This document shows positions 22,146 through 27,978 of a stretch of 27,978 bases of DNA, piece by piece. The stretch covers positions 1-27,978 of the forward strand of contig NZ_CALUAK010000026.1 of the NCBI RefSeq assembly GCF_943914015.1, in the 5' to 3' direction. Under the pieces are notes generated by a model, which saw only the letters and a list, made by a program, of their open reading frames with translations, searched no databases and had not been told where the DNA came from. The translations under genes and the position numbers were made by a program. Within the stretch, counting starts at the first letter, position 1; each line of letters opens with the position of its first letter. This DNA comes from an uncultured Corynebacterium sp. (lineage in GTDB: Bacteria > Actinomycetota > Actinomycetes > Mycobacteriales > Mycobacteriaceae).

Positions 22146-24092
22146 ATGTCTGAAACCCAATCTGCGTCTACGGTAGCGCAGGCACCTAGCTGTGCGCACT
22201 GTGCGGCAGAGACATCTCCTGCTCCCAAGGGGTCACCGTCGGTGGCTCTTGTTGGAGCCCAGAACTCCGGCAAGTCTACGCTCTTTAACGCGTTGACTGG
22301 GTCCAAGGTGCGTACAGGTAACTGGCCGGGAACCTCTATTGAGGTGTCCCGTGGCGCCTGGGCCTTGCCCGACGGCGTTTACGACCTCATCGATTTTCCT
22401 GGCACCTACTCATTGGATCCGATGAGCCCGGATGAGGCGCTCACTCGCGATCTCCTCCTTAATGTTCCGGTTGAGGAGCGTCCCGACGTGGTTGTTGCCA
22501 CAGTGGACGCGACGGCGCTCGGCCGCAGTCTCTACATGGTTACGCAGCTTGCCGAGCACGGTTTCCACCTGCTTGTCGCCCTGACCAAGTGCGATTTGGC
22601 GGAGAAACACGGCACGGAGATCAATGCGGCGCAGCTGGAGAAGGAGCTCGGGTTCCCCGTTATTCCCGTTGATGGTCGCCACCGCACGGGTCTCGCCGAG
22701 ATCGAGGCCGCCGTCCGCGCCGCACTCATTGGTCCGACAACGAGCTGGCCGGAAAAGGACATCGAGGAACGATTCGAGTTCATTGATCGCCTCGTCTCTG
22801 CGGCAGCTAGCGAGCATGAGACCGAACCAGGTTTGACGGAGAAGATCGACGCCGTCGCCCTGCACCCGGTTGGTGGTCCGATCGTGTTCCTCGCCGCGAT
22901 GTTCGCGGTATTCCACATCACCATTACTCTTGCCGCACCCCTCCAGGATTGGGCCGAGGGCGTTATCACCGGCCCCGTTGCCGACGGTGCACGGTGGCTC
23001 CTGGAACAGGTCGGCTTGGACCATCCGCTCGTCACTGGTTTGCTTGTCGACGGCATCATCGGCGGCGTTGGCATGGTTGTCAGCTTCCTTCCCCTCATGG
23101 GCCTCATGTTCCTCTGCCTCGCCGTCCTGGAGGATTCCGGCTACATGGCCCGCGCCGCCGTCGTCACTGACCGCACCATGCGCGCCATCGGCCTGCCCGG
23201 TAAGGCGTTCATCCCGATCGTTGTGGGTTTTGGCTGCAACGTGCCGGCAATTTCGGCGACGCGCGTGCTGGGTTCCCCACGCCAGCGCATCCTCACCAGC
23301 CTTCTGATCCCGTTCGCTTCCTGCACGGCCCGCCTGGTGGTGTTCCTCATGTTGGCCACCATCTTCTTCCCTGACCACACGAGCCTCGTGGTATTCACGA
23401 TGTACGTCATTTCGATCCTGCTCATCGCCCTGACTGGTCTCATCCTGCGGCATACCCTGTGGCGCACGATGCCCGATGAGCCCCTCATCATCGACCTTCC
23501 TGAGTACCAGCTGCCCACGGCTCGCCTCGCCGGCACCGTGACGTGGACCCGTCTCAAGGGCTTCCTCCACGATGCCGCTACCGTAATTGTCGCCACCGTC
23601 ACCGTCGTGTGGCTCCTCATGGCGATCCCGGTCAATGGCACGACGGAGCTCAACCCGCCACCGCAGGAGTCCGCCTATGGAGCTGTCTCGCGCACCGTCG
23701 CTCCGGTCTTCGCCCCCGCTGGGTTTGGTTCCTGGACCCTATCTGGACCGCTGATCACGGGCTTCGTGGCCAAGGAAGCTGTCATCTCCACGTGGGCGCA
23801 GATGTACGCCGTGGAGGATGTTACCGACGAAGATCCCGAGGAGCAGGCAGAGAGTTCGCTGGCAAAGTCTGTTCGTGCGGACTTTGACGAATCCTCCAAC
23901 GGCCATGCGCTTGCAGCCGTCTGGGCATTCATGCTCTTCATGCTCGCGTACACCCCGTGTGTCGCGACACTTGCCGCTCAACGCAGAGAGATCGGCTGGA
24001 AGTGGACTATGTTCGGCTTCGGCGTGCAGCTCGTTTTCGCCTGGCTTCTCGCTGTGGGCGCGTTCAACCTGCTGAAGGTGTTTGGTCTGTAA
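22146..24092 (+). CDS. feoB: Ferrous iron transporter FeoB
   Basis: FeoB imports Fe(II) across the cytoplasmic membrane and has a cytosolic GTPase domain. The 648-aa protein begins with a CAHC motif (16-19). G1 is GAQNSGKST (37-45; Gln instead of the usual Pro), followed by G2 GNWPGTSIE, G3 DFPG (83-86) and G4 TKCD. The membrane domain includes LEDSGYMARAAVVTD, GFGCNVPAISATR (the conserved GCNVPA) and FASCTARLVVF, both gate motifs of the family. ATG 22146 follows AGGGGA (22132-22137) at nine bases; GTG 22107 would add 13 atypical residues. Its stop overlaps the next start (TAATG at 24090-24094). The DtxR operator upstream of feoA suggests iron repression of the unit. Confidence 0.96.
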   Translation: MSETQSASTVAQAPSCAHCAAETSPAPKGSPSVALVGAQNSGKSTLFNALTGSKVRTGNWPGTSIEVSRGAWALPDGVYDLIDFPGTYSLDPMSPDEALTRDLLLNVPVEERPDVVVATVDATALGRSLYMVTQLAEHGFHLLVALTKCDLAEKHGTEINAAQLEKELGFPVIPVDGRHRTGLAEIEAAVRAALIGPTTSWPEKDIEERFEFIDRLVSAAASEHETEPGLTEKIDAVALHPVGGPIVFLAAMFAVFHITITLAAPLQDWAEGVITGPVADGARWLLEQVGLDHPLVTGLLVDGIIGGVGMVVSFLPLMGLMFLCLAVLEDSGYMARAAVVTDRTMRAIGLPGKAFIPIVVGFGCNVPAISATRVLGSPRQRILTSLLIPFASCTARLVVFLMLATIFFPDHTSLVVFTMYVISILLIALTGLILRHTLWRTMPDEPLIIDLPEYQLPTARLAGTVTWTRLKGFLHDAATVIVATVTVVWLLMAIPVNGTTELNPPPQESAYGAVSRTVAPVFAPAGFGSWTLSGPLITGFVAKEAVISTWAQMYAVEDVTDEDPEEQAESSLAKSVRADFDESSNGHALAAVWAFMLFMLAYTPCVATLAAQRREIGWKWTMFGFGVQLVFAWLLAVGAFNLLKVFGL

Positions 24093-24325
24093 TGGCTGCC
24101 CCTGTTCAATCCGTCATCAGTGCCCTGAAGAGTGGCGTCACGTCGCGGGCGGATCTCGCCCGCGAGTGTGGCCTGCAGCCGGTCACCGTCGATGCGGTGT
24201 TGGAGTTTTTGGAGCACTCAGGGCGACTCAGCCGCGAGGAGATGAAGTCCTGCGTGGGGCGCTGCTCGTCGTGTGCCGTTGCCGGGACCTGCGGCAGCGG
24301 TCCGGTGTTACTCACCCTGACTTGA
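24092..24325 (+). CDS. feoC: FeoC-like winged-helix protein with Cys cluster
   Basis: The 77-aa protein has an N-terminal winged-helix-like part (LKSGVTSRADLARECGL, VTVDAVLEFLEHSG, RLSRE) and a Cys cluster with spacing C-x3-C-x2-C-x5-C (residues 57-70: SCVGRCSSCAVAGTCG region). Enterobacterial FeoC has the same architecture and binds an Fe-S cluster or protects FeoB. The start overlaps the feoB stop, supporting coupled translation. Its TGA (24323-24325) lies inside the -35 region of the groES promoter. The assignment rests on architecture and position, since FeoC proteins are poorly conserved in sequence. Confidence 0.78.
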   Translation: MAAPVQSVISALKSGVTSRADLARECGLQPVTVDAVLEFLEHSGRLSREEMKSCVGRCSSCAVAGTCGSGPVLLTLT

Positions 24326-24355
24326 GTGCTAGCACTCTCGGGGGTAGAGTGCCAA
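24322..24355 (+). promoter_or_regulatory. groES promoter with CIRCE element and an extra half-site
   Basis: TTGAGT (24322-24327) and TAGAGT (24345-24350), 17 bp apart, form a sigma-A-type promoter. CTAGCACTC (24329-24337), nine bases, and GAGTGCCAA (24347-24355) match the HrcA operator TTAGCACTC-N9-GAGTGCTAA at 7-8 of 9 per arm. A third half-site in opposite orientation makes GAGTGCTAGCACTC (24324-24337) a perfect palindrome. CTTGAGT (24321-24327) also equals one half of the HspR (HAIR) site. Confidence 0.88.
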
Positions 24356-24449
24356 AAGAGGTTGTTTTTGGATCTGGTTGTCCACCCGCGACGGCGGCCA
24401 CCCGGAAACGAACCCACACAAATTCAACCACAAAGCATGGAGGATTACC

Positions 24450-24740
24450 GTGGCACAGATTAAGCCGCTTGAGGATCGTATTCTCGTTCAGATCAACGAA
24501 GCAGAGACCACCACTGCATCCGGTCTCGTCATTCCGGATTCTGCTAAGGAAAAGCCGCAGCAGGCAACCGTCAAGGCTGTTGGCCCCGGTCGCTTTGAGG
24601 ATGGCAAGCGTATCCCGCTCGATATCTCCGAGGGCGACGTCGTTGTGTTCTCCAAGTACGGCGGAACGGAAATCAAGTTCGATGGTGAGGAGTACCTCAT
24701 CCTTTCCGCACGTGACATCCTGGCAGTTATCGAGGGTTAA
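24450..24740 (+). CDS. groES: Co-chaperonin GroES (Cpn10)
   Basis: GroES caps the GroEL barrel during ATP-driven protein folding. The 96-aa protein shows MAQIKPLEDRILVQ, the mobile loop EAETTTASGLVIPDSAKEK (17-35, containing the hydrophobic LVI contact), VKAVGPGR, VVFSKYGGTEIK and the C-terminal ILSARDILAVIE. The start is GTG 24450, with GGAGG at 24439-24443 six bases upstream. groEL begins five bases after the stop. Confidence 0.97.
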   Translation: MAQIKPLEDRILVQINEAETTTASGLVIPDSAKEKPQQATVKAVGPGRFEDGKRIPLDISEGDVVVFSKYGGTEIKFDGEEYLILSARDILAVIEG

Positions 24741-24745
24741 TCTTT

Positions 24746-26332
24746 ATGTCGAAACTCATTGCATTTGATCAGGAAGCCCGCGAGGGGCTCCTGGCGGGAG
24801 TCGATGAGCTTGCCGACGCTGTCAAGGTGACGCTCGGCCCCCGTGGCCGCAACGTCGTGCTGGACAAGTCCTACGGCGCACCCACCGTCACCAACGACGG
24901 TGTGACGATTGCCCGCGAGATTGACCTTTCCGCCCCGTTTGAAAACCTCGGTGCCCAGCTGGTGAAGTCCGTCGCTGTGAAGACGAACGACATCGCCGGT
25001 GACGGCACGACCACCGCGACGCTTCTTGCCCAGGCGCTCATCCGCCAGGGCCTGCGCAACGTCGCAGCCGGTGCGAACCCTATCGAGCTGAACAAGGGTA
25101 TCGCCACTGCTGCGGAGAAGGCCGTTGAGCTCCTGAAAGCTCGCGCAACGGACGTTAGCTCCGCCAAGGAGATTGCCAACGTCGCAACGGTTAGCTCCCG
25201 TGATCCTGAGGTCGGCGAGCTTGTTGCCGGCGCAATGGAGAAGGTGGGCAAGGACGGCGTTGTGACCGTCGAGGAGTCTCAGTCCATCGACACCACGCTC
25301 GACATCACGGAGGGCGTGTCCTTTGACAAGGGCTTCCTTTCCCCGTACTTCATTACCAACGTGGACTCCCAGGAAGCTGTGCTGGAAAACCCGGCCATCC
25401 TCCTCGTCCGCAACAAGGTGAGCTCCCTTCCGGATTTCCTCCCCGTGCTGGAGAAGGTCGCTGGCGCTAACCGCCCGCTCTTCGTCATCGCTGAGGATGT
25501 CGACGGTGAGCCGCTGCAGATGCTCGTTGTCAACGCCATCCGCAAGTCCCTGAAGGTCGCAGCCGTCAAGGCTCCGTTCTTTGGTGAGCGCCGCAAGGCA
25601 TTCATGGACGACTTGGCCGTCGTCACCGGTGCAACCGTCATCGATCCGGAGGTCAACATCAACCTTCGCGACGCCGGCGAGGAACACTTCGGTACCGCCC
25701 GCCGCGTCACCATCACCAAGGACGAGACCGTGATCGTCGACGGTGCCGGCTCCGCCGAGGCTGTCGAGAAGCGCCGCGGCCAGATCCGTCACCTTATTGA
25801 GACGACGGATTCCTCCTGGGACAAGGAGAAGGCCGAGGAACGCCTGGCTAAGCTCTCCGGCGGTGTCGCCGTCATCCGCGTGGGCGCAGCAACCGAAACC
25901 GAGCAGTCCGAGCGCAAGCTCCGCGTTGAGGATGCCATCAACGCTGCCCGTGCTGCAGCGCAGGAGGGTATTATCGCCGGCGGTGGCTCCGTACTCGTCC
26001 AGATCGCCAAGGAACTCGTCGAGTTCGCCGAGGACTTCGAGGGCGATCAGAAGACCGGTGTTCTTGCGCTGGCCTCCGCCCTGGAAAAGCCCGCGTTCTG
26101 GATCGCAGAAAACGCCGGCCTCGACGGCTCTGTCGTGGTCAGCAAGATCCGCGAGCGCGCCAACGGCGAGGGCTTCAACGCCGCCACCCTGGAGTACGGC
26201 AACCTCATCGAGCAGGGCATCATTGACCCTGTCAAGGTGACGCACTCCGCCGTGGTGAACTCCACCTCTGTTGCCCGGATGGTTCTCACCACCGAGGCTT
26301 CCGTGGTAGATAAGCCCGCCGAGGAAGAGTAA
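24746..26332 (+). CDS. groEL: Chaperonin GroEL (GroEL1-type, operonic)
   Basis: GroEL folds client proteins in the cytosol. The 528-aa product has VTLGPRGRNVVLDK (28-41), NDGVTIARE with Asp51 (50-58), and the ATP-binding GDGTTTATLLAQ (85-96) with Asp86. Later motifs are DGVVTVEES, the apical DNA-coded LPVLEKVAGANRPL and ITTD-like TDSSWDKEKAEERLAKLSGGVAVI. It ends DKPAEEE with neither the GGM repeats of canonical GroEL nor the His-rich tail of mycobacterial GroEL1. Actinobacteria commonly keep a second groEL elsewhere, and the operonic copy is often the specialised one. Translation is probably coupled to groES; GAGGG at 24732-24736 can serve as ribosome-binding site. Confidence 0.96.
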   Translation: MSKLIAFDQEAREGLLAGVDELADAVKVTLGPRGRNVVLDKSYGAPTVTNDGVTIAREIDLSAPFENLGAQLVKSVAVKTNDIAGDGTTTATLLAQALIRQGLRNVAAGANPIELNKGIATAAEKAVELLKARATDVSSAKEIANVATVSSRDPEVGELVAGAMEKVGKDGVVTVEESQSIDTTLDITEGVSFDKGFLSPYFITNVDSQEAVLENPAILLVRNKVSSLPDFLPVLEKVAGANRPLFVIAEDVDGEPLQMLVVNAIRKSLKVAAVKAPFFGERRKAFMDDLAVVTGATVIDPEVNINLRDAGEEHFGTARRVTITKDETVIVDGAGSAEAVEKRRGQIRHLIETTDSSWDKEKAEERLAKLSGGVAVIRVGAATETEQSERKLRVEDAINAARAAAQEGIIAGGGSVLVQIAKELVEFAEDFEGDQKTGVLALASALEKPAFWIAENAGLDGSVVVSKIRERANGEGFNAATLEYGNLIEQGIIDPVKVTHSAVVNSTSVARMVLTTEASVVDKPAEEE

Positions 26333-26339
26333 AGAAAAC

Positions 26340-26371
26340 AAAAAATGGGGAGCATATGCTCCCCATTTTTT
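26340..26371. terminator. Perfect 32-nt palindromic bidirectional terminator
   Basis: Six A residues, then TGGGGAGCAT, its exact reverse complement, and six T residues form a perfect palindrome. A hairpin with an A/T tail serves both strands: groEL from the left and the whiB gene from the right. The whiB stop codon (26370-26372) lies in its final T residues. Confidence 0.95.
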
Positions 26372-26672
26372 ATACCTTCGCCATCGCGTGCCGGCGCTTG
26401 CGCGGATGCAGGATGGAGTCCCGCTCTGCCTCGCTCAGGCCACCCCAAATGCCGTAGGGCTCAGCAACCTTCAGTGCGTGGCTGCGACACTGCTCGAGGA
26501 CCGGGCAGACGTTGCAGATTGCCTTCGCGCGAAGTTCCCGGCGTGTGCGGGCACGGCCTCGTTCGCCCTCGGGGTGGAAGAAGAAGGATGAGTCCTTGCC
26601 GCGGCAGGAGCCGTGCACCTGCCAATCCCATACATCCAGCTGGGGTCCGGGCAACTTCTTAGGCTGTGGCAC
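26370..26672 (-). CDS. WhiB-family Fe-S regulator (WhiB3/WhcB-type position)
   Basis: WhiB proteins are small actinobacterial [4Fe-4S] redox-sensing regulators that bind sigma-A. The 100-aa protein has the four cluster cysteines C23, C53, C56 and C62 (C-x29-C-x2-C-x5-C), the GIWGG turn (74-78) and a basic tail (HPRKRRH, 89-95) for DNA contact. GTG 26672 is chosen because AAAGGAGA ends six bases before it; a TTG two codons upstream abuts the site too closely. The place between groEL and sigD corresponds to whiB3 in mycobacteria; assigning it to WhcB of corynebacteria is by position. Confidence 0.92.
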   Translation of the reverse strand: MPQPKKLPGPQLDVWDWQVHGSCRGKDSSFFFHPEGERGRARTRRELRAKAICNVCPVLEQCRSHALKVAEPYGIWGGLSEAERDSILHPRKRRHAMAKV

Positions 26673-26925
26673 TGTCAATCTCCTTTGTCTGGCGTAGGTT
26701 TCTCAGATATCAAAGGAGTCTTGTAGGCTTTGGTGAACGGGATGTAGCACGATGGTTACAGCAATCTGGCTAACACGCTAACTGGTGGTTAAAAAGACCG
26801 ATTGAACTGCGTCAATGGCAGCAGGTTAATCCTTGGTGAACTTTACTACATGCGCCGACACTGAATACGTTAATGTATAACCGCCAAGTCTGCAGGGTAA
26901 GGTTTCCATAGATGAAAGGGGAGCG
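26673..26925. other. 253-bp divergent region between whiB and sigD
   Basis: The region holds the whiB ribosome-binding site (26679-26686, minus) and a direct repeat of GCTAAC (26769-26774 and 26777-26782). A TATAAC hexamer (26876-26881) upstream of sigD has no convincing -35. The sigD site GGGGAG (26919-26924 approximately) lies just before its ATG. The missing -35 might mean an alternative sigma factor, but no specific consensus fits. I see no small gene. Confidence 0.5.
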
Positions 26926-27501
26926 ATGAGCGATATTGACCACGAGCTAGCGCCGCTCGTCCCTCGTGCTGCCAACGGGGATGCCAAAGCGCTGCGATCG
27001 ATCATTCGCATCATCCACCCGCCCGTCGTGCGCTATACCCGCGCCCGCATCTCCGGGGGCCGCATTCCCAACGCGGAGGATGTCGCCCAGGAGATCTGTC
27101 TCGCTGTTGCCCAGTCCATCGGTCGCTACCAGGATCAGGGGCGCCCGTTTATGGCGTTCGTTTACGGCATCGCGTCCAACAAGGTTGCCGATGCGTATCG
27201 GTCGATGGGGCGCGACAAGACCACTCCCACGGACACGATCCCTGAATCTACCGATGAGGGCCTTACCCCCGAGGGATACGCCCTGGTAGCAGATGGTAGT
27301 AACAGAGTGAGACGGATTCTCGATTGTTTAAGTGACAGGGCTCGCGAAATTATTATTTTGCGTGTTTTTGTCGGCTTATCCGCCGATGAGACGGCGGAGA
27401 TTATAGGTTCTACACCCGGCGCAGTCCGCGTCGCCCAGCATCGGGCGATCGCCACCATGCGGCGGATGTACGAGAATGAAGGTGCGACCGCAAATGAGTG
27501 A
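26926..27501 (+). CDS. sigD: ECF-type RNA polymerase sigma factor SigD
   Basis: SigD is a group IV (ECF) sigma factor that in actinobacteria controls cell-envelope and late-growth genes. The 191-aa protein has sigma region 2 (about 22-97, with NAEDVAQEICLAV and PFMAFVYGIASNKVADAYR) and region 4 (about 128-181, with DRAREIIILRVFVGLSADET and the helix-turn-helix ending GAVRVAQHRAIATMRR). There is no C-terminal extension. ATG 26926 has GGGGAG just upstream. The stop overlaps the start of the following anti-sigma gene by 8 nt, the usual arrangement for a sigma/anti-sigma pair. Confidence 0.95.
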   Translation: MSDIDHELAPLVPRAANGDAKALRSIIRIIHPPVVRYTRARISGGRIPNAEDVAQEICLAVAQSIGRYQDQGRPFMAFVYGIASNKVADAYRSMGRDKTTPTDTIPESTDEGLTPEGYALVADGSNRVRRILDCLSDRAREIIILRVFVGLSADETAEIIGSTPGAVRVAQHRAIATMRRMYENEGATANE

Positions 27502-27978
27502 TGATCTTTTCACCACCGATGCTTTTCTAACGGCATTGTCTAAAAGTGAGGTTCCCTCCTCGAGGGATGATTTCGCGTCTGACTTTGCTGAGCTTGTCGA
27601 CGAAGTGGGCCACGACATCCCGCCCGCTCCGCTCTTCGTGGCCTCCCGTGACCAGAAGCGCCGCGGTGGCTGGCGTGGGTTTATCGGTGCCGGTCTCGTC
27701 GGTGCTGCGGCCTCCGCCCTCGTCATCGCCGGTGTCGGCGGTGCAATCTTCAACTCGCAGCCTGGCGACGCTCTGTGGGCCGCCAACAAGTCCCTCTTCG
27801 GTGACCACGCCGCGGTGGTGGAGCTCGCCTCCACGCTGCGCGAGGCCGACGATGCGCGCACCCGCGGCGACACCGACGGCGCCCTCGCCCTGCTCGAGCA
27901 GGCCCACGTGCTTGCCGCCGCGTTGGAGAATACGCAGCAGGAGGGCGTCGACAAGCCAGAAGAGGTACCGACGCAGAC
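27494..27978 (+). CDS. rsdA: Anti-sigma-D factor RsdA, 3' truncated by the window
   Basis: This is the first 161 codons of a gene running off the right edge. The N-terminal cytosolic part (1-60, acidic, with DDLFTTDAFLTAL near 3-15) would hold the sigma-binding segment. One membrane helix follows (about 62-84, GFIGAGLVGAAASALVIAGVG-type), then an extracytoplasmic part with ALWAANKSLFGD (93-104) and a charged helix. The position after sigD, the one-pass topology and the N-terminal acidic motif match RsdA of mycobacteria and corynebacteria. ATG 27494 overlaps sigD by 8 nt, with GAAGG about 11 bases upstream. The C-terminus cannot be described. Confidence 0.88.
   Translation, partial: MSDDLFTTDAFLTALSKSEVPSSRDDFASDFAELVDEVGHDIPPAPLFVASRDQKRRGGWRGFIGAGLVGAAASALVIAGVGGAIFNSQPGDALWAANKSLFGDHAAVVELASTLREADDARTRGDTDGALALLEQAHVLAAALENTQQEGVDKPEEVPTQ

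Noticed and set aside
22410..23570. 386-codon minus-strand frame inside feoB
   Set aside because: Charged, motif-free shadow of the FeoB gene.
24737..26341. 534-codon minus-strand frame covering groEL
   Set aside because: Antisense shadow of groEL caused by third-position GC; the plus-strand product is unmistakable.
26769..26782. GCTAAC direct repeat as a regulator site
   Set aside because: Only two six-base copies, no symmetry and no known consensus; could be chance.

Overview
The window looks like a chromosomal segment of a Corynebacterium species (high-GC Actinobacteria, Mycobacteriales). Five things point there. The alr-tsaE-tsaB-rimI-tsaD and groES-groEL-whiB-sigD-rsdA blocks follow the order known from mycobacteria and corynebacteria. 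A 19-bp DtxR-type operator and a perfect GlxR/CRP-type operator precede iron-uptake genes. A CIRCE element precedes groES. A 2150-residue Rib/YPDG-repeat surface protein ends in the non-sortase membrane tail seen in corynebacterial surface proteins. Several genes have -10 hexamers 5-8 nt from the start codon, as expected for leaderless transcripts.

Layout. Positions 1-297 hold the 3' end of a frameshifted IS3-type transposase and its presumed right end. It abuts a decayed ECF-transporter S-component gene (299-996) that lacks its 5' end and is split over two frames. glmM (1121-2464) follows. Next is a tightly coupled cassette of three unrecognised genes (2621-4682): a small helical protein, a two-pass membrane protein with long Pro-Ala tracts, and a small basic protein. 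A convergent alpha/beta-hydrolase-like gene (4756-5613, minus) has Gly in place of the nucleophile Ser. A secreted CAP-domain protein (5844-6629) leads into the plus-strand run alr, tsaE, tsaB, rimI, tsaD (6731-10606), which covers D-alanine supply, tRNA t6A synthesis and S18 acetylation.

Between tsaD and groES, which are neighbours in Mycobacterium tuberculosis, lie about 13.7 kb of apparently accessory genes. These are the giant surface protein (10941-17393) with a structured leader, an FGGY sugar kinase (minus), a 142-aa unknown, a TDT/SLAC1-family anion channel, two secreted proteins on the minus strand, and feoA-feoB-feoC-like ferrous iron uptake genes. The feo genes and the secreted pair diverge from a 228-bp control region that holds the DtxR and GlxR sites.

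The right end is conserved core: groES-groEL under a CIRCE element, a convergent whiB-family regulator sharing a perfect 32-nt palindromic terminator with groEL, then sigD and a 3'-truncated rsdA-type anti-sigma factor running off the window. I saw no rRNA, tRNA or CRISPR array.
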